Below, in pieces: positions 7,521 through 16,325 of a stretch of 21,446 nucleotides of DNA. The translations under genes were made by a program, and so were the position numbers. The notes below the pieces were generated by a model. It had not been told where the DNA came from, made no database searches, and saw only the letters and a list, made by a program, of their open reading frames with translations. Position 1 is the first letter of the stretch; the number at the start of each line of letters is the position of its first letter. This DNA comes from a virus, in the IMG/VR virus record IMGVR_UViG_3300017729_000052, positions 1 through 21,446 of that record; one strand, written 5' to 3'.

Positions 7521-10500
7521 ATGGAAAATACAAATCTTAATGTAGCCCCGTATTATGATGATTTTGCAGAAGACAAAAACTTTCATAGGGTACTCTTTCG
7601 GCCTGGGTTCTCAATCCAAGCGAGAGAGTTAACTGCACTTCAAACAATTTTACAAAACCAAGTTGAGAGACATGGTAGACATATGTTCAAAGAAGGAACA
7701 GTTGTCATCCCTGGCGCAACTGGTTTTACTAATGAATACTATGCAGTTAAACTACAGGGACTTTTGGAGACAACAGAAATCTCCACATACATTCAAGATT
7801 TTGTTGGAAAGAAAATTACTGGTTCAGCTAGTGGTGTTGTCGCAGAGGTTGTTCAAGCAGTCGCAGCAACTACAACTGATCCAATTACGCTATATGTAAA
7901 ATACGTTGCAACAGGTTCAGACAACACTACAGTCGTATTCCAAAACGGAGAAAAGATTTCTGCTGATGGAATCGTTGGTGCATTTGGCGCTGGTATTGAT
8001 TCTGCACAACTTCAAGCAACAGACGCAACTGCAACTGGTTCTTCTGCGAACATCCAAGAAGGTGTTTACTTTGTTCGTGGACATTTTGTTAAGGTATCAG
8101 AACAAAGAATTATCCTAGACAAGTATACAAACACACCATCTTATCGTGTTGGTTTGACGGTAACTGAAACTTTGGAAACTCCAGAAGAAGATACTTCTCT
8201 TTTGGATAATGCACAAGGTTCTTCAAACGTAAACGCTAAAGGCGCACACCGTCTAAAGATTTCTTTGACACTTGCAAAACTTACTTTAGATTCTGTAGAA
8301 GATGAGAACTTCATCGAACTTCTTAGAACTGATACAGGTGTTGTACAAGAGAAAGTTAGAAATACAGAATACTCAGTTCTCGGCGATACTCTCGCAAGAA
8401 GAACTTATGATCTATATGGTGACTTCACCATAAACAAATTCGATGTTGAAAAGTTAGAAACCTTGGATGATGGATTAAATGATGGTGTATATTCTACAGG
8501 CGAAACTACAGACAGTGGCAATACTGCATCTGATGATTTTTTGACAACACAAATATCGCCAGGCAAAGCATATGTTCGTGGTTATGAAATTGAAACAATT
8601 GTTCCAACATATGTTGACGTAGAAAAACCAAGAACCTTTAATTCTTTCAATGGTGCCGTTACTCCTGTTGAGGTTGGTAACTTTGCTTTGATTGAAAATG
8701 TTCATGGACAACCAGAAGTCACTCCAGAAATCTCAGGTTCAATCGGGAAACCATATCGTGACATTCAATTATTTGATACACAAAATTCAAGTGGTGGTTC
8801 ATCAAATGGAACGAAGATTGGTGTAGCACGTGTTCGTGCTATGGAACACCATGCAAATCAAACTGGAACTAGTGTTGGTGTAATGAACGCATCTGCTCAG
8901 TTCAAACTTTATATGTTTGATTTGAGAATGTTCACAAAGATTACAATGAGTGGAACTCCTGCCGGCGGTGCAGCTGGTGGTATGATTACAGGTGCAAAGG
9001 TAACTGGTGCAAACTCTGGTGCATATGGATTTGTACATAGTGATAGTACTGGTACATCACTTGTTCTCACAACAGTTGTTGGTGTTTTCCAAACTGGCGA
9101 GAAGTTGATTTCAACATCTTCTAGTGTTGCTGATGAATTTATGGAAACATCTGGTAATGCCGATGTTACTGTATCTGCTATTTCAAGTTTTAACTTTGAT
9201 GCAGTAAAACAAGTTTACATGGACAGTACTGCTGGTTCTGCTCAAGACTTTACTGCTGATTTGGTTCTTAACGATTCATTTACAGTCAATGGTACTATTA
9301 CTATTGCTAATGGAGACAAAGATGCTGTTGGTGGTTTCCAATCAGACTTTGCAAATGATGTAAGAGTTGGTGATATTGTTTCTCTTCCTACTGGTACTAA
9401 CGGTGCTTTACAAACTAGAAGAGTTGATTCTATATCTGGACAGACTTTAGATTTAAGTTCTGATGTTACTACAGCTGTAACATCTGTTCAGATGAAAAGA
9501 CTTAGGGCTAAACTTGTAGATCAAAATAAGAACGTACTTCTTAGAAAACTACAGAAGAATACAATCAAAACACTAAAGACAACTGCTAACAATTTTGTTA
9601 CAGATTCATCAGTTACAATTCGTAAGTCTTTTGTGGGTACAACTTCAAGTTCTGGTGTTGTTACATTTACAACAACAGGCGCAAACGAAACATTTAATTC
9701 TGTTGACAATGAAGATTATATTCTAGTTGTAACTGCCGCTGGTGGTGGTTCTGCTGCTGTTGGTGATATCATTAACCTCAACTCTAGTAATGTTACAGTT
9801 AGCAACGCTAGTACATCTTTAACAATTACTTCGACTTCTCTTTTAGGTAACGCTGCAACTGTAAGACTTATTGCTACATTAACTAAGACTGCTGCTGTAG
9901 AAAAAACTAAGGTTAGAAACAGAATGTCTATGACTATCGTAGACAATGATGGTGTTGGAGGCGGCGCAGCATTTGGTACTTCTGCACACGATCACGAAAT
10001 TTCTCTTGGTTATGCAGACATACATAAACTTCAGGCGGTATTCGAATCACCAAGTAGTTCAACCAACCCAAGACTTCCTCAATGGACTCTTACTGGTTCA
10101 ACTGGTGTGTTCCTTCAAGGTGAGATTGTTACTGGACAAACTTCAGGCGCTAAAGCATTCGTGATTAATCCACAATCTCCAATGACTTTCGTTCCTATCA
10201 GAGATGCAGTCTTTGATGCTAACGAACAAATTTTAGGACTAGAGAGTGGTGAAACTGCTACTCTAGAAACATTCTCTGCTGGTGACAAGTTAGTAACTAA
10301 TAACTTTACTTTAGACAGTGGACAGAGAGATAACTTTTATGATATAGGTAGACTTGTAAGGAAAGGAAATATTCCAGCTCCTGTAGGTAAGTTGCTGGTT
10401 GTGTTTGATTACTTCACTCACAGTACAGGCGATTTCTTTACTGTAGATTCATACTCTACTATTCCATATAAAGAAATTCCAACATACTCTGCTACTCGTG

Positions 10501-13500
10501 TTGACCCAGAGGTTGCAGAACCAAGTGGTGAATACGACTTGCGTGACACAGTTGACTTTAGGCCTCGTGTTGCTGATGCAACAATATCTGCTACAAATGT
10601 AACTCTTACAGACCCCGCTCAAATATATTCTGCTGGTAAAGTTACAAGTCTGTCATTTACTTTTGAGTCAAGGGATTTTGAAGGTAGTGGTGGGTCTGTA
10701 ACAAACATTCCAAAGGATGGTTCAAATTTCGGATATGATTTTGAATTTTATCTTCCAAGAATAGATGCATTATATCTCACTTCTAATGGACAATTTATTG
10801 TATCGAAAGGTACTCCTTCTGAGAATCCATCTGACCCTCCAGTTATCCAAGAAGCTATGTTGATTGCAGAACTCGCTCTAAATGCTTATATTATAAGCTT
10901 AGACGATGCACAATTGTTAATAAAAGATAGTCCAAAATATTCAATGTCTGACATTGCTAAGTTGGAAAGTCGTATTGACAATATGGAATATTATACTGTA
11001 CTTAACCTTTTGGAAAAGGATGCAGAGTCATTACAGATACAAGATGCAAACGGACTTGATAGATTTAAGTCTGGTTTCCTTGTAGATAACTTTGCTGGAC
11101 ACGCAACTGGTGATGTTAAACATCCAGACTATCGTGTTGCAGTAGACATGTCTGCTGGTGAGTTGCGTCCAAAATACTTTATGAAGAACGTATTGATGAA
11201 CGAAGATAATACTAATGAGACTGATCGTGCTTCTAGTAATTATCAGAAAACTGGTTCTATTCTTACTCTTCCATACGAACATAAAGTTACTGCTGAACAA
11301 CCATACGCTACTCGTGTAGAAAACCTTAACCCTGTATTAAACTTCTCATGGGCTGGTGATATGAGACTTACACCAGAAGGTGATGAGTGGTTTGAAACAA
11401 GAAGACTTCCAGACATTATTGTCAATAGAGAAGGTAACTTTGATTCAGTTCTTGCTGCAAATAGAAACGCAATTGGTACAGTTTGGAATGCATGGCAGAC
11501 TCAATGGAGTGGTGTTACTGCAACAAGTAGTACAAGATTCAGAGAAAGATCTTGGGCTCGTGCTCAACCTAGAGTTCCATTCCGTCCTATCATTGAAAGA
11601 ACTACATCAACTACTACAACAAATAGTACAAGAAGTGGTATTACTACTTCAGTTGTTCCTAGAATTAGTCAAGAGTCTAGAGGTGACAGAGTTGTATCTC
11701 GTGCAATCGTTCCATTCATTCGTGCAAGAAACGTACACTTTGAAGTAACAGGAATGAAACCTTTAACTCAGGTTTATCCATTCTTTGACAAAAGAAGTGT
11801 TGCTAAGTATGTGTTCCCTACTGGTGGTGGTGTTAAGGGTGTCGTATCAGACCTCGTAACTTCATTAGTTGGTTCTTGGAGTAGTATTTCTAAGATTGAA
11901 TTTGACTATCATAAAATTGGATCAGATCCATTGATTGCTACTACTATGTATCGTAATGATGGAACAACAGGATTTGATGATATTAATACACAACAATTGC
12001 CAGGTTCTACAAGATCAGTTGTTACTAATTCTGGATTGACATTAGTTCCAGATTCATCTGGTGAAGTTTCAATTAGAGGTTTCTTTACGGATACAAACAA
12101 TGCTCTTGGAACAGATGATAGATTATATGATGTTCGTGTTTACGACCAAGATGGAACTCTAATTCCTAGAAGTCTTTATCAAATTGAAAGTTCAAAAAGA
12201 TTTACTAATATTGGTAGGGCAATTGACTCTAGTACAAACAGTTTTGCATTCTTTAATACATCAAGATATTCTAATGCAGATAAACAGTGTGAGATTACAA
12301 TTAAAGTAATTGATGGTGCGAAAACATTGTTGCCTTCTAGTGGTAGACTGAAGAGATATGATTATCTTCGTGCAGACGAAACCTCTTTGGTTACAGACGC
12401 AGCTGGTTCTGTTGAAGGTTACTTTGCAATTCCAGATGCTAGAATGGCAAACAATCCAAGGTTCAGAACTGGTGAGAGAGTGTTTAGACTTACATCTTCA
12501 CCTACTAATACTAAGAGTCCAGAACCAGAAACTTTTGCACAGGCAACTTATACTGCTACTGGTGAAATCAGAAGTGTAAGAGAAACTATTGTTAGAACTC
12601 GTAATGCAAGAGTTGTCACAAGAAATGTAAACCAAACAAGAACAACAAGTAATACTGAAACAAGAGATGAGATTGTTGGTTGGTGGGATCCAGTTGCTCA
12701 ATCGTTTATGCCTCAAGTTGAGGGTGGTGAGTACATCACAAAGATTGATGTATTCTTCTCACAAGTGGATGATAATATTCCAGTTACATGTCAGATTCGT
12801 GAAATGAATACTGGTTATCCTACAACTAAAGTTCTGCCTTTTGCAAGTAAGACTTTGTTGCCTGAAGAGTGTGTGGTATCAAGTGATGCTACTGCTGCAA
12901 CAACATTTACTTTTGACGAACCAGTGTATGTTAAGAATGGTGTAGAGGTTGCAATTGTTCTGCAAACAGATTCGCCAGATTACCTCGTGTGGATTTCACG
13001 AATGGGTGAAAAGGATGTTGGTGGTAAGAGGCTTGTATCTGAACAACCATACTTGGGTGTTCTATTTAAGTCACAGAACAACTCTACATGGACAGCATAC
13101 GATATGGAAGATTTGAAATTCAAAATCTATCGTGCTAAATTTGATACAACAAAAACTGGTACAGTTAAATTTGTAAATGATGCCGTGGAAACTACTGATT
13201 TAGAAACTGATCCTATCAGATCATATAATGGTGTCACAAAGGTTAAGGTTCTACATAGAGACCATCACATGTATGATGACACAAAGAATAATGTCACTAT
13301 TAGTGGTATAACTTCTGGTGTAACATCTACACTGAATGGTGCAATAACAAACTCTGCAACAACTTTAACTCTTGCATCCACATTAACTGGTGTAGGAACA
13401 AGTACTGCTGTTACTCTAAAACTATTCTCTACAGATGCAGAAGGTGATCCAGTAACAGAAGTTGTTACAGGAACAACTAATGGATCGGATGCTAAGATTG

Positions 13501-14483
13501 TTGAAAGTATCACTCGTGGAGTAGAGGGAACTGCAATCGCACATGTAACTGGTATTACTGTAGAAAGATATAGTGTCAATAATATTCCTCTGACAGAGAT
13601 TAATAAGACGCATACAAATATCAACGATGTTGAGATTGATAGTTACACTATTCCAATTACATCTACACCAAACGCTGATGGAAGTTTTGGTGGTAGTTCT
13701 GGTATTGTTTCTGAAAATGCTCAGATGGATCAGATGCAGGCATTGTTCTCTACTATCGAAAGTCCAGACACATCTCTAACCGCTAAGATAAGAACTACAA
13801 GTGGTACTTCACCAAGTGGTACAGAGACTTCTTTTGTTAAACAGTCGGTATCACAGTCAGAGACTATTCCTATCAATGACAACTATGTTTTTGATAAACC
13901 AAGACTTGTTGCATCTCAGATTAACGAGACAAATGAAATGAGTGGTGAGAAGTCAATGGAATTGACATTCACTATGCAATCTCAAAAGGATAATCTATCT
14001 CCAATCATTGACTTGGAGAAGAGATCAATCGTGACAGTTGCAAACAGATTGGACAATGTTGATTCTGCTGCTGCTGTATATCCAACAACAGAATATACTC
14101 CACCAACTGCTCCAGATGGTGACAGTAATGAGTGTGTGTATATTACTCGTAAGGCACAGTTAAAGAATCCAGCAAACTCAATCAAGTGTTACTTGGATGC
14201 TGCTAAGTTTCAAAGTTCTGAAATTCAAGTAATGTTCAAGATACTTCGTTCTGATGATGCGTCAGACTTTGATGAGATTGGTTGGCAATATTTCAACACA
14301 GATGGTTCGCCAGATGTTGCAGTTAATGATTCAATAAATCCAGATGATTTTATTGAAAGAGTATATACTGCTGATGATATTGGTGAATTTATTTCCTTTG
14401 CTATCAAGATTAGACTGCAAGGAACAAACTCAGCAGAAGTTCCACGCTGTAAAGACTTACGAGCAATTGCATTGGCGACATAA
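7521..14483 (+). CDS. DUF4815-family giant virion structural protein (2320 aa)
   Basis: Starts three bases after gp8 with only a weak GTGGA (7506-7510), so translation is probably coupled to gp8. The N-terminus (YYDDF, then FHRVLFRPGFSIQARELTAL, residues 12-41) is the hallmark of DUF4815 proteins. Other family motifs follow: YDLRDTVDFRP (1005-1015), a coiled-coil-like IAKLESRIDNMEYYTVLNLL (about 1145-1164), GELRPKYFMKN, and VTGMKPLTQVYPFFDKR (about 1408-1424). A second recognisable domain begins at GWWDPVAQSFMP (1720) with ITKIDVFF and IREMNTGYPTTKV. A beta module with 'ITRGVEGTAIAHVTG' lies near 1995-2010, and the C-terminus is a beta domain (DSNECVYITRKAQL... onward). 'SGA'-type modules recur near 92, 486 and 864. 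The molecular role is not established. As a gp8-linked, very long protein it is probably a baseplate-peripheral arm or fibre. No protease, lysozyme or membrane motif was seen. Confidence 0.75.
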   Translation: MENTNLNVAPYYDDFAEDKNFHRVLFRPGFSIQARELTALQTILQNQVERHGRHMFKEGTVVIPGATGFTNEYYAVKLQGLLETTEISTYIQDFVGKKITGSASGVVAEVVQAVAATTTDPITLYVKYVATGSDNTTVVFQNGEKISADGIVGAFGAGIDSAQLQATDATATGSSANIQEGVYFVRGHFVKVSEQRIILDKYTNTPSYRVGLTVTETLETPEEDTSLLDNAQGSSNVNAKGAHRLKISLTLAKLTLDSVEDENFIELLRTDTGVVQEKVRNTEYSVLGDTLARRTYDLYGDFTINKFDVEKLETLDDGLNDGVYSTGETTDSGNTASDDFLTTQISPGKAYVRGYEIETIVPTYVDVEKPRTFNSFNGAVTPVEVGNFALIENVHGQPEVTPEISGSIGKPYRDIQLFDTQNSSGGSSNGTKIGVARVRAMEHHANQTGTSVGVMNASAQFKLYMFDLRMFTKITMSGTPAGGAAGGMITGAKVTGANSGAYGFVHSDSTGTSLVLTTVVGVFQTGEKLISTSSSVADEFMETSGNADVTVSAISSFNFDAVKQVYMDSTAGSAQDFTADLVLNDSFTVNGTITIANGDKDAVGGFQSDFANDVRVGDIVSLPTGTNGALQTRRVDSISGQTLDLSSDVTTAVTSVQMKRLRAKLVDQNKNVLLRKLQKNTIKTLKTTANNFVTDSSVTIRKSFVGTTSSSGVVTFTTTGANETFNSVDNEDYILVVTAAGGGSAAVGDIINLNSSNVTVSNASTSLTITSTSLLGNAATVRLIATLTKTAAVEKTKVRNRMSMTIVDNDGVGGGAAFGTSAHDHEISLGYADIHKLQAVFESPSSSTNPRLPQWTLTGSTGVFLQGEIVTGQTSGAKAFVINPQSPMTFVPIRDAVFDANEQILGLESGETATLETFSAGDKLVTNNFTLDSGQRDNFYDIGRLVRKGNIPAPVGKLLVVFDYFTHSTGDFFTVDSYSTIPYKEIPTYSATRVDPEVAEPSGEYDLRDTVDFRPRVADATISATNVTLTDPAQIYSAGKVTSLSFTFESRDFEGSGGSVTNIPKDGSNFGYDFEFYLPRIDALYLTSNGQFIVSKGTPSENPSDPPVIQEAMLIAELALNAYIISLDDAQLLIKDSPKYSMSDIAKLESRIDNMEYYTVLNLLEKDAESLQIQDANGLDRFKSGFLVDNFAGHATGDVKHPDYRVAVDMSAGELRPKYFMKNVLMNEDNTNETDRASSNYQKTGSILTLPYEHKVTAEQPYATRVENLNPVLNFSWAGDMRLTPEGDEWFETRRLPDIIVNREGNFDSVLAANRNAIGTVWNAWQTQWSGVTATSSTRFRERSWARAQPRVPFRPIIERTTSTTTTNSTRSGITTSVVPRISQESRGDRVVSRAIVPFIRARNVHFEVTGMKPLTQVYPFFDKRSVAKYVFPTGGGVKGVVSDLVTSLVGSWSSISKIEFDYHKIGSDPLIATTMYRNDGTTGFDDINTQQLPGSTRSVVTNSGLTLVPDSSGEVSIRGFFTDTNNALGTDDRLYDVRVYDQDGTLIPRSLYQIESSKRFTNIGRAIDSSTNSFAFFNTSRYSNADKQCEITIKVIDGAKTLLPSSGRLKRYDYLRADETSLVTDAAGSVEGYFAIPDARMANNPRFRTGERVFRLTSSPTNTKSPEPETFAQATYTATGEIRSVRETIVRTRNARVVTRNVNQTRTTSNTETRDEIVGWWDPVAQSFMPQVEGGEYITKIDVFFSQVDDNIPVTCQIREMNTGYPTTKVLPFASKTLLPEECVVSSDATAATTFTFDEPVYVKNGVEVAIVLQTDSPDYLVWISRMGEKDVGGKRLVSEQPYLGVLFKSQNNSTWTAYDMEDLKFKIYRAKFDTTKTGTVKFVNDAVETTDLETDPIRSYNGVTKVKVLHRDHHMYDDTKNNVTISGITSGVTSTLNGAITNSATTLTLASTLTGVGTSTAVTLKLFSTDAEGDPVTEVVTGTTNGSDAKIVESITRGVEGTAIAHVTGITVERYSVNNIPLTEINKTHTNINDVEIDSYTIPITSTPNADGSFGGSSGIVSENAQMDQMQALFSTIESPDTSLTAKIRTTSGTSPSGTETSFVKQSVSQSETIPINDNYVFDKPRLVASQINETNEMSGEKSMELTFTMQSQKDNLSPIIDLEKRSIVTVANRLDNVDSAAAVYPTTEYTPPTAPDGDSNECVYITRKAQLKNPANSIKCYLDAAKFQSSEIQVMFKILRSDDASDFDEIGWQYFNTDGSPDVAVNDSINPDDFIERVYTADDIGEFISFAIKIRLQGTNSAEVPRCKDLRAIALAT

Positions 14484-14484
14484 C

Positions 14485-14712
14485 ATGACAGAATATATCA
14501 AAGTAGAAGAACACCCTAAACTTGTAAGAGATACATATTCTCGTGCAATTATTAATACAGACGTATATGCATACGAAGCTGCAATTACAAGATCAAGAAA
14601 TGCTAAACAGCAAAAAGATGATATGAGAGATGCAGTAAGGGATATAAATAACTTAAAGAGTGAGATGCATGAAATTAAGTCCTTGCTTCTAAAACTAGTG
14701 GATAAAGAATAA
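14485..14712 (+). CDS. Small charged coiled-coil protein of marine T4-like phages (75 aa)
   Basis: The start is placed at ATG 14485, one base after the stop of the giant gene. An upstream in-frame ATG at 14344 would overlap that gene by 140 bases and read as non-protein-like sequence. The product begins MTEYIKVEEHPKLVRD, has an AIINTDVYAYEAA segment (residues 21-33), and ends in a heptad-like, highly charged helix (about residues 38-75, DDMRDAVRDINNLKSEMHEI then LLLKLVDKE). The 'INTD-x-x-AY' plus terminal coiled coil pattern is one I know from small uncharacterised proteins in cyanophage and pelagiphage structural regions. It may be a small virion connector or assembly factor; no function is known. 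No clear ribosome site precedes it, so it is probably read by coupling. It overlaps the next gene by one base (TAATG). Confidence 0.75.
   Translation: MTEYIKVEEHPKLVRDTYSRAIINTDVYAYEAAITRSRNAKQQKDDMRDAVRDINNLKSEMHEIKSLLLKLVDKE
14643..14650 (+). promoter_or_regulatory. Possible internal late promoter box
   Basis: A perfect TATAAATA lies inside the 75-residue gene, 62 bases before the ATG at 14712. It is read as codons for Asp-Ile-Asn. If used, it would start transcripts near 14656 and drive the short fibre-like gene and what follows. In AT-rich coding DNA the match could be chance, so this is tentative. Confidence 0.4.
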
Positions 14713-15122
14713 TGGCAGATAGAAACGCACCTTCATCATTTACTTTAGAAGAGTGGAGAGTAGAGTTTAATGAACTGGCATCAGATGTTGGTGATGTTAC
14801 CTCTCTTCCTTCTACTGTAAATGGACAGAACGTAACAGATGTTGTTGGGGCAGTTGTTCAACTTGAAAGCGCTCTATCTTCTGTAATGTTCCCTACGGTT
14901 ATTGATTTTGATGACTCTTCGGGCGTAGCTTCTGAAAGAATTTTAATGGGTACACATGACGATCTCCAACTGTACCATGATGGAACAAAATCAGTAGTAA
15001 GTCACACAGGGACAGGTGAATTAGAACTTATTTCTAATACAACAACCTTGACATTTCCGAATGTTGGTGGTAAAATAGCTACTGAAGGTTTTGGAATTGC
15101 TCTTGCGATTGCACTTGGTTAA
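14712..15122 (+). CDS. Short tail-fibre-like protein (136 aa)
   Basis: ATG 14712 overlaps the previous stop. The N-terminus (SSFTLEEWRVEFNELASDVG, residues 8-27, then VTDVVGAVVQLE) is an attachment-type segment that starts many marine T4-like fibre genes. It is followed by a module with DDLQLYHDG (83-91) and GTGELELISN (about 99-108). In larger fibres that module is repeated; here it occurs once. The end, LTFPNVGGKIATEG then FGIALAIALG, is a 'LPD..GK'-type strand, like one in the gp10-type protein at 3883-4911, plus a hydrophobic C-terminal tail. The protein is complete, so it is a minimal fibre: attachment domain, one shaft module and a hydrophobic tip, perhaps a trimerisation or docking stub. 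Function inferred from modules only. Confidence 0.65.
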   Translation: MADRNAPSSFTLEEWRVEFNELASDVGDVTSLPSTVNGQNVTDVVGAVVQLESALSSVMFPTVIDFDDSSGVASERILMGTHDDLQLYHDGTKSVVSHTGTGELELISNTTTLTFPNVGGKIATEGFGIALAIALG

Positions 15123-15126
15123 GACT

Positions 15127-15134
15127 TATAAATA
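15127..15134 (+). promoter_or_regulatory. T4-type late promoter box (TATAAATA)
   Basis: A perfect TATAAATA lies in the 36-base gap, five bases after the stop of the preceding gene and 25 bases before ATG 15159. The predicted start of transcription is near 15140, followed by an AAAGGAAAA ribosome site (15144-15152). It probably drives the 15159-17806 gene run. Confidence 0.75.
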
Positions 15135-15158
15135 ATAGAGATTAAAGGAAAATAATAA

Positions 15159-15503
15159 ATGGCTAATAACTTTAAGAATGCATTTGCAACGAGTGTCAGT
15201 ACTAATGGCAGTTCACCTACAGATGTATATACAGCAAACAATGGTTCTGCCTGTAACTCCATTCTAATTGAACTTGATATCGCAAACACAGGTGTATCTG
15301 CTGTTCAGATTTCTGTTGTGATTAGAGATAGTAGTGGTAGTGCATCATTTCATCTAGTTAAAAACGCTCCAGTTCCAGTTGGATCTTCTTTGAAGGTTGT
15401 TTCTGGACAGAAGATTGTTTTGAATGGTAATGATAAAGTACAGGTTTATGCTACTGCAAATACTGTGGACGTTATTGCATCAGTTCTAGAAGACGTAGCA
15501 TAA
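15159..15503 (+). CDS. Small beta-rich virion protein, 'MANNFKNAF' family (114 aa)
   Basis: ATG 15159 follows AAAGGAAAA and a late promoter. The product begins MANNFKNAFATSVS and contains HLVKNAPVPVGSSLKVVSGQ (residues about 65-84), KIVLNGNDKVQVYA and a final VDVIASVLEDVA. This is the pattern of a small, all-beta protein that I recognise from many marine phage tail regions. It has alternating hydrophobic strands throughout, one cysteine, no signal peptide and no membrane segment. The family probably forms a small beta-sandwich that decorates the tail or a fibre, but no function has been assigned. It sits between two fibre-type genes, with a 12-base gap containing GAGGGG before the next gene. 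Confidence 0.7.
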   Translation: MANNFKNAFATSVSTNGSSPTDVYTANNGSACNSILIELDIANTGVSAVQISVVIRDSSGSASFHLVKNAPVPVGSSLKVVSGQKIVLNGNDKVQVYATANTVDVIASVLEDVA

Positions 15504-15515
15504 GAGGGGTAGATA

Positions 15516-16325
15516 ATGTCTAACTACATCGGCACTCCATTTGTGAATCAAGTATCTCCCGCTTTTCAGCAGGAAGATTTTACTGATTCAAATTTTGGAA
15601 ACGTAACAGTAGGTTCTACTACACACACAAACTCTACTACCTTGTCACAACAAGTGCCGGGCGGAAACGGAGAAAATATACTCGTTGTAATTAATAACGT
15701 AATTCAACAAGCAACATCTGCATATACTATTCAACAGGATGCAAATGGTGAACCAAAGATTTTGAAACTTGCAGGAGCTCCTGCTTCTAGTTCTATAATC
15801 TATGTTGTTCATAGAGGTATTGGTGGATTCCAAATGAAACCACCTACAGGTTCAGTCGGTGCAGATGAACTTGCAGCAAACTTAAAGTCTTTTACCAATG
15901 ATGTATTCACAGGTAATGGTTCAGCTACTGCATTCACTCTGTCAGAGACACCACCAAATGCAAACTCAGTTTTAGTATTTGTTGATGGTATCCTACAGAA
16001 GTCTTCATCAAACTATTCAATAAGTGGTACAACACTCACATTTACTTCTGCACCAGATGCTAGTGCAGAGATTGAGGCAAAACATTTTGGTATTCGTGGA
16101 GTAGTTCGTAGAAGTACAGACTATCAATATGATGCATTTACTGGAAACGGTTCTGCGACAACATTTAATTTAAGTACATCTGGTGCAACAACTAATAGTG
16201 CTTTTGTTTTTTATAACGGTATAGCACTTAAACCTTCCACAGACTATTCTATCAGTGGTATTGTTTTAACAACAACATTCACACCAATTAACGCATCTGA
16301 AATCACAGTGAGGTATCAAATCTAA
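15516..16325 (+). CDS. Fibre protein built of three repeated beta domains (269 aa)
   Basis: ATG 15516 is preceded by GAGGGG (15504-15509). After a short N-terminus (MSNYIGTPFVNQVSPAF), the protein has three copies of one domain, about residues 28-104, 128-195 and 205-269. The pattern is FTGNGSAT-x-F-x-LS, then V-x-V-x-x-x-G-x-x-x-x-x-x-x-Y-x-I, then a terminal strand. Copies 2 and 3 share FTGNGSAT (A/T)F almost exactly; copy 1 is diverged (HTNSTTL, NILVVINNVIQ). The domain resembles the 'VRFNGILQ...DYSV...' segment of T4 gp10, and the same unit occurs once at the start of the protein at 17839. It is probably a stalk or adaptor on which fibres are mounted. The gene overlaps the next by one base (TAATG), with GTGAGG (16308-16313) as ribosome site. 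Confidence 0.7.
   Translation: MSNYIGTPFVNQVSPAFQQEDFTDSNFGNVTVGSTTHTNSTTLSQQVPGGNGENILVVINNVIQQATSAYTIQQDANGEPKILKLAGAPASSSIIYVVHRGIGGFQMKPPTGSVGADELAANLKSFTNDVFTGNGSATAFTLSETPPNANSVLVFVDGILQKSSSNYSISGTTLTFTSAPDASAEIEAKHFGIRGVVRRSTDYQYDAFTGNGSATTFNLSTSGATTNSAFVFYNGIALKPSTDYSISGIVLTTTFTPINASEITVRYQI
16128..16322 (+). repeat. Third copy of the FTGNGSAT beta domain
   Basis: This is a tandem protein-level repeat inside the 15516-16325 gene. Copy 2 lies at 15897-16097 and copy 1, more diverged, at about 15598-15827. The DNA of copies 2 and 3 is only moderately similar, so the duplication is old rather than a recent slippage event. Confidence 0.6.

Noticed and set aside
10883-10900. Near-palindrome GCTTATATTATAAGC inside the giant gene
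   Set aside because: It is in the middle of a coding region, has an AT-only core and no run of T after it, so it is not a terminator or operator I can support.
14344-14484. Upstream in-frame ATG giving a 122-residue version of the coiled-coil protein
   Set aside because: It would overlap the end of the giant gene by 140 bases, and the extra residues look like out-of-frame translation; ATG 14485 gives the typical family start.
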